DNA from: JALYZC01 sp963725645
GTDB lineage: Bacteria; Actinomycetota; Thermoleophilia; Solirubrobacterales; Solirubrobacteraceae
Direction: 5' to 3'
NCBI GenBank assembly: GCA_963725645.1
Contig: CAVRZD010000004.1
Location: 1 to 64,000 of the forward strand
Length of the DNA: 64,000 nt
Shown here: positions 24,374 to 33,254 of the stretch, piece after piece
Numbering within the stretch: the first letter of the stretch is position 1
Layout of the letters: each line of letters starts with the position of its first letter
Notes under the pieces: generated by a model
Told to the model about the DNA's origin: nothing
The model's input: the letters and a program-made list of their open reading frames with translations, nothing else
Databases searched by the model: none
Made by a program: the position numbers and the translations under genes

Positions 24374-25108
24374 GCCCGCGGGTCACCGGCGCGGTTGCGT
24401 TGCGGGTCCTCACCCAGCTGCGACGGGATCCGCGCACCGTCGCGCTGCTGCTCGTGGTCCCGGCCGCCCTCGTGACGCTGCTCAAGTTCGTGTTCGACGA
24501 CACTCCTGGCGCGTTCAACCGGGTCGGCGGTCCGCTGGTCGGGATGTTCCCCTTCACCACGATGTTCCTGGTCACCTCGATCACGATGCTCCGCGAGCGT
24601 ACGACCGGGACGCTCGAGCGTCTGATGACGCTCCCGATGGCCAAGCTGGACATCCTGGTCGGTTACGGGATCGCCTTCGCGATCGTCGCGACGCTGCAGG
24701 CCGTGATCACCTCCGCGGTCGCCTTCGGGCTGCTGGGTCTGCACGTGGCCGGCTCGACCGCGGCGGTCGTGGCGCTGGCGGTGGGAAACGCCCTGCTGGG
24801 AATGTCGCTCGGCCTGTTCGTGAGCGCGTTCGCCCGCACCGAGTTCCAAGCCGTGCAGTTCATGCCCGCGCTGCGTGTTCCCGCAGATGCTGCTCTGCGG
24901 CCTCTTCGTGGCCCGGGCGGACATGGCGAGCGTGCTCCAGACGGTGTCCGACGTCCTGCCCCTGACGTATGCCTACGACGCCCTGGAGCGTGTCGCCAAC
25001 CGAGGGATCTTCGGGGCGCGGGGTGCGCTCGACGTGGCGGTCATCGTGGGCGTGACGCTGCTCGCCCTCGGACTCGGCGCGGCCACGCTGCGCCGGCGGA
25101 CGGCCTAG
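24370..25108 (+). CDS. ABC-2 type permease (one frameshift)
   Basis: The GTG at 24370 starts inside the preceding stop. Six hydrophobic helices are expected. The N-terminal frame carries VALLLVVPAALVTLLKFVF, the conserved ERTTGTLERLMTLPM, and helices up to VQFMPAL. Near 24875 the frame changes by one base. The second frame continues as VFPQMLLCGLFVARADM and LPLTYAYDALERVANRG, the usual ABC-2 C-terminal half. The 739-base span fits a single extra base. The joined protein is about 245 residues, normal for the family. Probably an assembly error. Confidence 0.8.
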
Positions 25109-26100
25109 AGGGTCTGCCCCAACCGCTCGGCCGCGGCCGCGAGGGCGGCCGGGCTGCCGGCCTCGTCGACGGTCTGAAGGTCGAGGATACGTTGCTGGAA
25201 CGGATCGAGCGCGCTCGATCCGACGATCGCGTGGCAGGGCACACCGGCCTGGCGACAGCGCACCGCCACTTCGCCGGCGGCCTTCCCCTCGAGCGTCTGC
25301 GGGTCGATCCGGCCCTCGCCGGTGACGACCGCGCGGGCGGCGCGCATGCGCGCGTCGAAGTCCAGGGCGTCGAGCACGAACACCGCGCCGGGCTCGAGCA
25401 CCGCGCCGAAGGCCGCCCACAGCCCACCGGCCAACCCGCCCGCCGCCCCGGTCATCGGCACGCCGCTGGGGTCGCGGGGCAGGCGGCGCGCCTGGTCGCG
25501 CAGTCTGTGCGACAGGTGGCGAACCGTGTCGCGGTCGGCCCCCTTCTGCGGGGCGAACACCTCGGCGGCGCGCTCGAACGGCGTTCGCACGTCGCACAGC
25601 ACGACCAGCCGGGCGCCCTTCAGGCCGCCCCCTTCCTGGATCGCGTGGATCGCGCCCGCGCCGCCGTCCGTCGTGGCGCTGCCCCCGACGCCGACGAGCA
25701 CGACGTTCGCTCCCGTCTCCACCGCCGCGAGGATCAGCTCGCCCGTGCCCGCCGTGGAGGCGGCGACGGGGTCGCGGTCGCCCGCGGCCACGAGACCCAG
25801 CCCGCTCGCCTGTGCCGTCTCGATCACGCACGTGCCGCCGTCCTCGAGCGCGCCGAACGCCGCCCAGACCTCCCGTCCCAGCGGGTCGTGCACGCGGGCG
25901 GCGAGCGTGTCGCCCCCCAGCGCGGTGAGCAGCACCTCCATGGTGCCCTCCCCACCGTCGGCGACCGCGCAGAGGTCGGGCACCCAGCCGGCGCGCTCGA
26001 GGCCGAGCGCGATCGCGCCGGCCACCTCGGTCGCGCGCAGGGTGCCCTTGAACGAGTCGGGCGCCACCAGCACCGGCGGGCGGGGGCTTGCGGAGGCCAC
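25105..26100 (-). CDS. Glycerate kinase (GarK/GlxK family)
   Basis: A GTG at 26098-26100 opens a 331-residue protein. APDSFKGTL (about 13-21), VADGGEGTMEVL (about 46-57), the glycine loop GVGGSATTDGGAGA (about 136-149) and TGEGRIDPQTLEGKA (about 285-299) are the hallmarks of the bacterial glycerate kinase family. It phosphorylates D-glycerate with ATP to 2- or 3-phosphoglycerate. Its stop overlaps the convergent ABC permease by four bases. Its place 3.4 kb from gpgS suggests recycling of glycerate from glucosylglycerate, an inference. Confidence 0.9.
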   Translation of the reverse strand: MASASPRPPVLVAPDSFKGTLRATEVAGAIALGLERAGWVPDLCAVADGGEGTMEVLLTALGGDTLAARVHDPLGREVWAAFGALEDGGTCVIETAQASGLGLVAAGDRDPVAASTAGTGELILAAVETGANVVLVGVGGSATTDGGAGAIHAIQEGGGLKGARLVVLCDVRTPFERAAEVFAPQKGADRDTVRHLSHRLRDQARRLPRDPSGVPMTGAAGGLAGGLWAAFGAVLEPGAVFVLDALDFDARMRAARAVVTGEGRIDPQTLEGKAAGEVAVRCRQAGVPCHAIVGSSALDPFQQRILDLQTVDEAGSPAALAAAAERLGQTL

Positions 26101-26126
26101 GCGCGGATGCTGTCAGGCTTCCGGCG

Positions 26127-27272
26127 ATGGCCAAGGGCGACCACGTCATGCTCGAGATCGCCGGGCACGAGGTGCGCCTCTCCAACCCGGACAAGGTCTA
26201 CTTCCCCAAGCCCGGCTGGACCAAGCGCGACCTCGTCGACTACTACGTCGCGGTCGCCGACGCGGCGGTGGTCCACCTGCGCGACCGCCCCACGGTGATG
26301 AAGCGCTTCGTCAACGGGATCGAGGAGGACCCGATCTGGCAGAAGCGCGTCCCAAAGTCGACTCCCGAGTGGCTCCAGACCGCGACGGTGGCCTTCCCCA
26401 GCGGCCGCTCCGCGACCGAGCTGTGCGCCAACGACGCGGCCCACCTCGCCTGGGCCGTGAACCTTGGCGTGATCGACTTCAACCCCTGGCCGGTCCGACG
26501 CGATGACCTCGACCACCCGGACGAGCTGCGCGTCGACCTCGACCCGACGCCCGAGGCGAGCTGGGACGACGTGCGCCGCGTCGCGCTGGTGGTCGACGAG
26601 GCGCTGCGCGACCACGACCTGCGCGGGTACCCGAAGACCTCCGGCTCGAAGGGCATCCACGTCAACGTGCGCGTGGAGCCCGAGCACGACTTCACGACCG
26701 TGCGCCGCGCGGCGCTTGCGCTCGCGCGCGAGGTCGAGCGGCGCGCGCCCGAGCTGGCCACGAGCAAGTGGTGGAAGGAGGAGCGCCACGGCGTGTTCGT
26801 GGACTACAACCAGAACGCGCGCGACCGCACGGTCGCCTCCGCCTACTCCGTGCGCCCCACGCCGGACGCGCGCGTCTCCTGCCCGCTGGCGTGGGACGAG
26901 GTGGCGGACGTCGATCCGCGCGCGCTGCGCCTCGACACCGTGCCCGACCGACTGCGCGAGCGCGGGGACCCCGCCGCCGACATCGACGAGCACGCCGGCT
27001 CGCTCGCGAAGCTGCTCGACCTCGCCCGGCGCGACGAGGAGCAGGGCCTCGGCGACGCGCCCTGGCCGCCGCACTTCCGCAAGCAGAAGGACGAGCCCAA
27101 GCGCGTCCAGCCCAGCCGCGACCGCGATCGGCCGAAGCCCGGGCGGATCGGCGACCCGCAGCCGCCCGGCCGCGGCGGGCGGGTGCCGGCCTCGCAGGGC
27201 CAGGACCGCCCGCGCCGGCAGCGCGGCGAGCGCACCGGGCAGGGCTTCGACGAAGAGTTCGACGACGCCTGA
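26127..27272 (+). CDS. Stand-alone LigD-type polymerase/primase
   Basis: The 381-residue protein is the archaeo-eukaryotic primase-like domain of LigD without ligase or nuclease parts. It opens with the DNA-binding VRLSNPDKVYFPKPGWTK (about 14-31). The catalytic pair Asp-Leu-Asp lies in ELRVDLDPTP (about 133-142). The nucleotide-binding SGSKGIHV (about 173-180) and a late DYNQNARDRTVASAYSVR (about 230-247) follow. Such enzymes fill gaps and add ribonucleotides during non-homologous end joining. Residues beyond 310 are a basic, disordered-looking tail. The ATP-dependent ligase is encoded 1.2 kb downstream on the other strand. No ku gene is in the window. Confidence 0.88.
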   Translation: MAKGDHVMLEIAGHEVRLSNPDKVYFPKPGWTKRDLVDYYVAVADAAVVHLRDRPTVMKRFVNGIEEDPIWQKRVPKSTPEWLQTATVAFPSGRSATELCANDAAHLAWAVNLGVIDFNPWPVRRDDLDHPDELRVDLDPTPEASWDDVRRVALVVDEALRDHDLRGYPKTSGSKGIHVNVRVEPEHDFTTVRRAALALAREVERRAPELATSKWWKEERHGVFVDYNQNARDRTVASAYSVRPTPDARVSCPLAWDEVADVDPRALRLDTVPDRLRERGDPAADIDEHAGSLAKLLDLARRDEEQGLGDAPWPPHFRKQKDEPKRVQPSRDRDRPKPGRIGDPQPPGRGGRVPASQGQDRPRRQRGERTGQGFDEEFDDA

Positions 27273-27306
27273 GACAATCCAGTCCGTACCCCACCGAAGG
27301 AAACGG

Positions 27307-28491
27307 ATGTCCAGCTCTGTCCCCGCCGTCCGGCGCACGATGCTCGTCGTCGCCGCGCTCGCCGCCTGCGGCCTCGTCGCGCCCGTCGCCGCCCCCGCCG
27401 CCGCGCGGCCCGTCGCCCCGGCCGGCCTGGCCTTCTACTCGCCGCCGAAGCGGCTGCTCGCCGGTCCCCACGGCAGCGTGATCTGGGCGCGCGCGATCCG
27501 CAGCCCGCTGACCACAGCGGGCCGGGCGTACCTCGTCCTCTACCGCTCCACCGGCGTGGACGGCAAGCCCGTCGGCGTCTCCGGTGTGGTCGAGACCCCG
27601 AAGGGCCCCGCCCCCGCCAGCGGCTGGCCCGTCGTCTCCTGGGCGCACGGGACGACCGGTATCGCCGACGCGTGTGCGCCGTCGCGGATCCGGGCGGCCT
27701 CCACCTCCTACATCTACTCGCAGCTCAACGGCTGGCTGCGGCGCGGCTACGCGATCGCCAGCACCGACTACGAGGGGCTCGGCACGCCCGGCACGCATCC
27801 GTACCTGATCGGCCGCTCCGAGGGCCGCGGCGTGATCGACGTCGTACGCGCCGCGCGAGTCCTGGACTCGCGCGTGGGCAAGCGCTGGGTGATCGCGGGC
27901 CACTCGCAGGGCGGGCACGCCGCGCTGTGGGCCGCCGCGCTCGCGCCGAGCTGGGCGCCCGAGCTGTCCCTCCGGGGCGTCGCCGCGTTTGCGCCGGCCT
28001 CGCACGTCGGCACCGAGGCGCGCCTGATCGGGAATCTCAACTCGCCCAGCCCGCTCACGGGCCTGGGTGCGCTGATCGTGGCGGGCGCGGCGGTCGGCGA
28101 CCCCGGTATCAAGCCCAATCAATTGGTCTCGGACCAAGCCCTGCCCCTGCTCCCGCGCGTGTACCGCGAATGCGTCGGCGCGCTCACCGGCCGGAGCGAG
28201 TTCGGCGCGCTGGCGCCGGCGCAGCTTGCGCGCCCGGGCGCCGATCTGTCCAGGCTCATCCGCCTGCTCGACGCGGAGAACCCGGCGTTGAAGATCCGCG
28301 CCCCGGTGCTGATCCTCCAGGGGAGCGCCGACACCACGCTCTTCCCCGCCTTCACCGACCAGCTCGTCGGTGAGCTGAAGGCGAAGCACGACACGGTCAC
28401 CTATCGCAAGTATCCGGGCGTGCAGCACGGCACGATCGTCGGGGCGGGCGGGTCGGCGGCGACCGCGTTCTTAGCGGCGCGCCTGCGCTGA
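27307..28491 (+). CDS. Secreted alpha/beta hydrolase (secretory lipase type)
   Basis: A signal peptide occupies about residues 1-36 of 394 (hydrophobic MLVVAALAACGLVAPVAAPA). The oxyanion-region motif SWAHGTTG (about 115-122) is followed by the nucleophile elbow Gly-His-Ser-Gln-Gly-Gly (about 197-202). The acid lies in ILQGSADTTLF, and a late His is in GVQHGTIV. This fits the LIP family of secreted lipases and esterases. It sits between the two NHEJ-type genes. No shared role is evident. Confidence 0.8.
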   Translation: MSSSVPAVRRTMLVVAALAACGLVAPVAAPAAARPVAPAGLAFYSPPKRLLAGPHGSVIWARAIRSPLTTAGRAYLVLYRSTGVDGKPVGVSGVVETPKGPAPASGWPVVSWAHGTTGIADACAPSRIRAASTSYIYSQLNGWLRRGYAIASTDYEGLGTPGTHPYLIGRSEGRGVIDVVRAARVLDSRVGKRWVIAGHSQGGHAALWAAALAPSWAPELSLRGVAAFAPASHVGTEARLIGNLNSPSPLTGLGALIVAGAAVGDPGIKPNQLVSDQALPLLPRVYRECVGALTGRSEFGALAPAQLARPGADLSRLIRLLDAENPALKIRAPVLILQGSADTTLFPAFTDQLVGELKAKHDTVTYRKYPGVQHGTIVGAGGSAATAFLAARLR

Positions 28492-28498
28492 GGATGCC

Positions 28499-29443
28499 TC
28501 AGCTCTCGAGCTGGTCGAGCCCGCATTCAGCGGGCCGCTTGTCGTCGCGCCAGCGCAGCAGCTTGGTCCCGTGGCGGATTCGGCCCCCGCTGACGTGGTC
28601 GAAGCTGACCTCGACGACGAGCTCGGGGCGCAGGTCGATCCACTCGAGGTCGCGGTCGGCCGCCCAGCGGCTCGGCTCGGCCGTCCCGCGCTCGCCGGTC
28701 TCGTAGGGCGCGAGCTTCGCGGGCAGCTCGCGCTTCTCCTTCGCGCGGAAGCCGGACGTGTGGCCCACGACGCGGAGCTTGCCGTCGGCGTTGAAGAGCC
28801 CGAGGATCAGCGAGCCGAGCGTGCCGGCCTCCTTGCCCGGCCGCCAGCCCGCCACGACGGCGTCGATCGTGCGCACGCGCTTGACCTTCACCATCCCCTT
28901 GCGCTCGCCCGGCCGGTAGGGGGCGGCCGCCTCCTTCGCGATCACGCCCTCCGCGCGCCGCAGCCACGGCGCGGCCTCCTCGGCGTCGTCGGTGGACGGC
29001 GCCAGCAGCACCGGCTCGGCCACGATCGCCGCGAGGGCTTCGCGCCGCTCCTCGTAGGACCGGTCGAGGAGCAGGTCGTCGCCGGACGCGAGCAGGTCGA
29101 AGGCGACGTAGCGCGCCGGCGTCTCCTCCGCCAGCCGCCGCACCCGCGACTCGGCCGGATGCAGGCGCTGCTGGAGCGCGTCGAAGTCCTGCTCCCCCTC
29201 GGGGTCCCCGATGATGATCTCGCCGTCGACCACGTAGCGGCCCGGCATGAACTCGAGCTCCGGGAAGTAGCGGCGCAGCGGCCGGCCCGACCGCGACTGC
29301 AGCTCGACGTCGCCGTCGTCCACGAACGCGAGCGCGCGGAACCCGTCGTACTTGGGCTCGTACCGCCACTCCTCGCCCTCCGGCAGGGTCGACCGCGACT
29401 TCGCGAGCTGCGGCTGGAGGGGCGGGGAGAGGGGCAGCGCCAC
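28499..29443 (-). CDS. ATP-dependent DNA ligase (LigC/LigD-ligase type)
   Basis: I start at the GTG at 29441-29443 (VALPLSPPLQPQLA); longer frames upstream are not protein-like. The product is 314 residues. Lys of motif I sits in EPKYDGFRA (about 30-38), motif III-like LLASGDDLLL and motif IV EGVIAKEA (about 190) follow, and motif V is KVKRVRTID. The last 100 residues form the OB-fold domain. Length and order match single-domain LigC ligases. With the polymerase at 26127 it could supply split NHEJ functions or a base-excision-type repair pair. Confidence 0.88.
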   Translation of the reverse strand: MALPLSPPLQPQLAKSRSTLPEGEEWRYEPKYDGFRALAFVDDGDVELQSRSGRPLRRYFPELEFMPGRYVVDGEIIIGDPEGEQDFDALQQRLHPAESRVRRLAEETPARYVAFDLLASGDDLLLDRSYEERREALAAIVAEPVLLAPSTDDAEEAAPWLRRAEGVIAKEAAAPYRPGERKGMVKVKRVRTIDAVVAGWRPGKEAGTLGSLILGLFNADGKLRVVGHTSGFRAKEKRELPAKLAPYETGERGTAEPSRWAADRDLEWIDLRPELVVEVSFDHVSGGRIRHGTKLLRWRDDKRPAECGLDQLES

Positions 29444-29556
29444 GGCCTGGATCCTACGGGCTGACAGCCGGCCGAAAGCCCGACCGACCGCGCCCGGCCA
29501 GCGCGTCGCCCGGCCGGTCCTGAGGGCCGCTGCTCGGCGATTCAGACCCGCCGGCC

Positions 29557-30354
29557 TCAGTCCAGTCGCGGGGCCGCGGTTCCGCCGCGCAGCGATCGCA
29601 GCACGCGGTCGGACAGCACCGGCGACAGCTCGTGCAGCACGCCCAGGGCGCGCACCGCAGGCGGGTGGTAGACGGCGCGCTGGTCGGCCTCCACCGCCGC
29701 GATCACGCGGGCGGCCAGCTCGCTCGCCCCGGCCGCCTGGACGCCGCCGCGATGCCAGTCCGGAAGGCGGTCGAGCTCGTGGTCGTGCAGGGCGGTCTCG
29801 ACCTCGCCGGGGTACACCAGCGTGAGCGACACGCCGGTGCCGCTGAGCTCGTGTCGCAGCGCCTCGCCGAACATGCGCTGCGCCGCCTTCGTGGCGCCGT
29901 AGACGGCGGCCCACGGGAACGAGCGGTGGGCGGCGCCCGAGGACATGATCACGATGTGACCCTCCGCGCGGTCGAGCAGGTGGGGGAGCGCGGCGTGGAC
30001 GGTGTAGGCGGTGCCGAGCCAATTCACCCGCGTCATGCGATCGATCGTGGCCAGGTCCATCTCGCGGAAGGGCCCGTAGGTGGCGACCCCGGCGTTGGCG
30101 ACGACCAGGTCGAGCCCGCCGGCGCCGGCGATGAACGACTCGACCGTGGATGCGACCGCGGCGGCGTCCGTGACGTCGCACTCCAGCACGTGGTGCGCGC
30201 CGGGCAGCCGGGCCGCGAGGGCCTCCAACTCGCCGGTCGAGCGGGCCGCCAGGCCGACGGTGGCGCCGCGCGCGGCGAGCGCCTCGGCGAGTGCTCGCCC
30301 GATCCCGCGCGAGGCGCCCGTGACGAGTGCGCGGGTGCCTTCGCCGATGTCCAT
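29557..30354 (-). CDS. Short-chain dehydrogenase/reductase
   Basis: The 265-residue protein has the classical SDR motifs: Thr-Gly-x-x-x-Gly-Ile-Gly (TGASRGIG, about 12-19), Asn-Ala-Gly (about 87), the catalytic Ser in IVIMSSGAA, and Tyr-x-x-x-Lys (YGATK, about 154-158). The acidic DVTD (about 62) suggests the usual cofactor-adenine contact. The substrate is not predictable. It is divergent from the DtxR-type regulator gene, with 33 bases between starts. Confidence 0.85.
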   Translation of the reverse strand: MDIGEGTRALVTGASRGIGRALAEALAARGATVGLAARSTGELEALAARLPGAHHVLECDVTDAAAVASTVESFIAGAGGLDLVVANAGVATYGPFREMDLATIDRMTRVNWLGTAYTVHAALPHLLDRAEGHIVIMSSGAAHRSFPWAAVYGATKAAQRMFGEALRHELSGTGVSLTLVYPGEVETALHDHELDRLPDWHRGGVQAAGASELAARVIAAVEADQRAVYHPPAVRALGVLHELSPVLSDRVLRSLRGGTAAPRLD

Positions 30355-30387
30355 GAATCGCGAGCCTATGGCATACGCTGTCGGTCG

Positions 30388-31095
30388 ATGGCCGATGCCA
30401 CCGTCGCCGAGGAGGAGTACCTCCAGACGCTGTTCTGGTTGCACGAGGCCGGCCTGCCGATGACCGGGGCGAACCTGGCGCGCGCGATGCAGCTGTCGGC
30501 TCCGACGGTCCACGAGATGATCGGGCGTCTCGAGCGCGACGGCTACGTCACCCGCGACGCCGACAAGGCGATCCACTTCACCGACCGGGGCCGCGGCGAC
30601 GCCGAGGAGATCGTCTCGCGCCACCGTCTGATCGAGCGCTTCCTCACCGACGTGGTGGGCGTGCCCTGGGACGACGTCCACGAGGAGGCCGAGCGGCTCG
30701 AGCACGCCATGTCGCCGCGCTTCGAGGCCTACGTCAAGGCGTCGGTGGGCAAGGCCGCCACCTGCCCCCACGGCCACCCGATCGAGCCGGGCCGGCGCAT
30801 CGAGGGCGTGCCGCTCGCCGACGTCGAGCCGGGCGCAGCGGTCACGATCCTGCGCTTCGAGAACGAGGCCGAGGACCTGCTCCACTACCTCAAGGACGCC
30901 GGGCTGGAGCCGGGGCTGGAGGGGACGCTCCAGAGCAGCGACGACGACCACGTGGTCGTGGCGGGAGGCGACGGCGACATCGAGATCACCCGCAGCGTCG
31001 CCGAGACCGTCTCGGTGACCGCCGACCCCTCACCCCCGCCGCGCACGGCGCTGCCGGAGCAGCTGGTGCTGGCCAAGGAGCGCTACGGGCGGTAG
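30388..31095 (+). CDS. DtxR/MntR-family metal-dependent repressor
   Basis: The 235-residue protein has an N-terminal winged helix (ANLARAMQLSAPTVHEMIGR, about 28-47) and a dimerisation domain with metal-site residues (RHRLIERFLTDV at about 74-85, EEAERLEHAMS, and CPHGHPI at about 125-131). A C-terminal SH3-like FeoA domain runs from about 140 to 205. Family members bind Fe(II) or Mn(II) and repress uptake or activate export genes. The CDF transporter gene starts 31 bases downstream and is the likely operon partner, pointing to Mn or Fe homeostasis. Confidence 0.88.
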   Translation: MADATVAEEEYLQTLFWLHEAGLPMTGANLARAMQLSAPTVHEMIGRLERDGYVTRDADKAIHFTDRGRGDAEEIVSRHRLIERFLTDVVGVPWDDVHEEAERLEHAMSPRFEAYVKASVGKAATCPHGHPIEPGRRIEGVPLADVEPGAAVTILRFENEAEDLLHYLKDAGLEPGLEGTLQSSDDDHVVVAGGDGDIEITRSVAETVSVTADPSPPPRTALPEQLVLAKERYGR

Positions 31096-31126
31096 GGCAC
31101 ACGAGCCCGGGCACTCTCATGGGCTC

Positions 31127-31723
31127 GTGGACGACAGCATCAAGCGATCGCGTGAGGGCATCCGCGCCGTGCTGCTCTCGCTCGCCGTCCTGGGCGCGGC
31201 CGCCGCCGCCCAGGCGGCGATCTTCGCCGTCACGGACAGCATCGCCCTGCTCGCGGACCTCGTCCACAACGTCGGCGACGCGCTGACCGCGGTGCCGCTG
31301 GGCATCGCGTTCGCCATGGGCTCGGTCGTGGCCGAACGCCGCGCCGGCCTGTTCGTGGTCGCGGCGATCTTCATCAGCGCCTGCGTCGCCGGCCTCGAGG
31401 CCGTGCAGCGCCTCATCCATCCGTCGACGCCCGACCACCTCGGCGCCGTGGCCGCGGCGGGCGCGATCGGCTACCTGGCGAACTTCGCCGCCGGCGCCAT
31501 CCGCACGCGCGCCGGCCGGCGCCTGGCCAGCCCGGCGCTCGTGGCCGACGGCCACCACGCCCGCGCCGACGCCTACGTGAGCCTCGCCGTCGTCGCCTCG
31601 GCGGCGGCGGTCGCGGTCGGCGTGCCCGTCGCCGACCCGCTCATCGGCCTGGGGATCACCGCGGTGATCCTGCGCATCACGTGGCAGTCCTGGCGGACGG
31701 TCCGCGGACACCACGCGCACTGA
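31127..31723 (+). CDS. Cation diffusion facilitator, short form
   Basis: From the GTG at 31127 the 198-residue protein shows five to six hydrophobic helices. The metal-site pairs of CDF exporters are visible: a DLVHNVGD segment in helix 2 (about 43-50) and DGHHARADA in helix 5 (about 142-150). The usual C-terminal cytoplasmic ferredoxin-like domain is missing, because the protein stops right after helix 6 (TVRGHHAH). It follows the DtxR-type regulator gene. It probably exports Zn, Fe or Mn by proton exchange. Short CDFs of this type are known but uncommon. Confidence 0.8.
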   Translation: MDDSIKRSREGIRAVLLSLAVLGAAAAAQAAIFAVTDSIALLADLVHNVGDALTAVPLGIAFAMGSVVAERRAGLFVVAAIFISACVAGLEAVQRLIHPSTPDHLGAVAAAGAIGYLANFAAGAIRTRAGRRLASPALVADGHHARADAYVSLAVVASAAAVAVGVPVADPLIGLGITAVILRITWQSWRTVRGHHAH

Positions 31724-32821
31724 CTACGCCGCGACGGCGACCGCCCGGTAGGCCTCCGCGAGGCGCGACACACCCTCCTCGATCTCGGCGGGGGTGACGC
31801 CGGAATAGGCGAGGCGCAGGGTGTTCTCGCCGCCCTCGAGCACGAAGTCGGTGCCCTTGACGAAGACCACGCCGCGCTCCTTGGCGGCGTCGAACAGCGC
31901 GGCGACATCGGCGCCCTCGGGCAGCTCGACCCAGAGGAAGTAGCCGCCCTGCGGCGCGTGGAAGCGGGCCTCGGGCAGCTCGCGCTGGAGCGCCGCGGCG
32001 AGCGTGCCGGCGCGCTCGGCCAGCGCCGTGCGCACCGTCTCGATCGAGCCGGCCAGCGCGCCCGAGCGGCAGAACTCGTTGACGATCGACTCCGCGACCA
32101 TCGACGGCGAGATGTAGGTGTTCGTGGCCAGCACGCGGATCTCGTCGATCAGCGCCTCCGGCCCGACCAGGTAGCCGACGCGGATGCCGGGGCAGACGGT
32201 CTTCGAGAACGACGACGCGTACACGACGCGCTCGGGCTCGAGCTCGAGCATCCGCGGCAGCGGCTCGCCCTCGAAGCGCAGCTCGACGTAGGGGTCGTCC
32301 TCGAAGATCACGAAGTCGTGCTCGCGGGCGAGCGCGACCAGGCGCTCGCGCTTGGGCTGCGACAGCGTGTAGCCGGCCGGGTTCTGGAAGTTGGGGATGA
32401 TGTGGGCGAGGGTGGGCGCCAGGCCGCCGCTCAACTCGCGTTCGACCGCGTCGACGTCGATCCCGTCCTCCTCGAGCTCGACCATCCGGACCGCGGCGCC
32501 GCGCTGGCGCAGCGACAGCAGCGTGCGGTCGTAGGTCGGGCGCTCGGTGACGACCGTGTCGCCGTCCCGCACGAGCCGCTCGAACAGGAACGCGTCGGCC
32601 TGCATGGAGCCGTTGGTGACGAGCACCCGCGCCGGCTCGACGCCGTGGTGCTCGGCGATCCACTCGCGCAGCGGCACATATCCGATCGCCGTCCCGTACG
32701 ACACGGTGCCGGCCGGGTCGTTGGCGAAGGCGCGGTCGGCCGCGGCGCGCAGGCCCTCGACGTCGACGATGTCGACGGAGGGAGCCCCGCGCGCGAAGGA
32801 GATCGGGGCGCTGGTGGTCAC
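31724..32821 (-). CDS. PLP-dependent aminotransferase, class I/II (2-aminoadipate type)
   Basis: The GTG at 32819-32821 opens a 365-residue protein. Residues GAPSVDI (about 12-18), GSMQADAFLF (about 76-85), NFQNPAGYTLS (about 143-153) and the Schiff-base lysine in SSFSKTVCPGIRVGY (about 203-217) match fold-type I transaminases of the LysN/MocR-C-terminal group. No DNA-binding domain is attached. Possible substrates are 2-aminoadipate, aromatic or branched amino acids. It ends directly after the CDF gene on the opposite strand. Confidence 0.85.
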   Translation of the reverse strand: MTTSAPISFARGAPSVDIVDVEGLRAAADRAFANDPAGTVSYGTAIGYVPLREWIAEHHGVEPARVLVTNGSMQADAFLFERLVRDGDTVVTERPTYDRTLLSLRQRGAAVRMVELEEDGIDVDAVERELSGGLAPTLAHIIPNFQNPAGYTLSQPKRERLVALAREHDFVIFEDDPYVELRFEGEPLPRMLELEPERVVYASSFSKTVCPGIRVGYLVGPEALIDEIRVLATNTYISPSMVAESIVNEFCRSGALAGSIETVRTALAERAGTLAAALQRELPEARFHAPQGGYFLWVELPEGADVAALFDAAKERGVVFVKGTDFVLEGGENTLRLAYSGVTPAEIEEGVSRLAEAYRAVAVAA

Positions 32822-32830
32822 ATCCTCAGC

Positions 32831-33187
32831 TTACGTGAGCTCGTCCAGCTGGGCCTGGTAGATGCCCATGCCGCGGGCGAGGCCCTCGTTGATGTACGCG
32901 CCCACCACGCCGACGTTCTCGACGATCAGGGAGGCGCGCGTCGTCAGGCGCTCGAAATCCTCGCTGGCGCGCAGCGCCGCGATCTGGTCCTGGCTGCCGC
33001 GGAGGAGGACGAACCCGCCGAGGTCGCCGCCGTGGGGCTCGAGCAGCACGACCTCGAACGATTCGATGCTCCCCGCCTGCTGGAGCTCGCCGTACCACTG
33101 GATGGACTCGTTGAACACGTCGAGGCTCTTGCGCTCGCGGCCGTGCACCGGAGGCCCCCAACCGAGGAACAACCCTGCATCCGCCAT
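32831..33187 (-). CDS. Small protein of unknown function
   Basis: The 118-residue cytoplasmic protein has no signal or membrane segment. The pattern of strands and helices (GLFLGWGPPVHG, SIESFEVVLLEPHGGDLGGF, RLTTRASLIVENVGVVGAYI) resembles a ferredoxin-like dimeric alpha/beta-barrel fold such as NIPSNAP or YCII relatives. No family is firmly recognised. It lies 9 bases upstream of the aminotransferase gene on the same strand and may be co-transcribed with it. Confidence 0.6.
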   Translation of the reverse strand: MADAGLFLGWGPPVHGRERKSLDVFNESIQWYGELQQAGSIESFEVVLLEPHGGDLGGFVLLRGSQDQIAALRASEDFERLTTRASLIVENVGVVGAYINEGLARGMGIYQAQLDELT

Positions 33188-33254
33188 GCCGATTCTCCAA
33201 TCCCCCGCCCTTGGTGATTGAAGCTCCGACCCTCGCAGGGCCACCGCCCGGATG

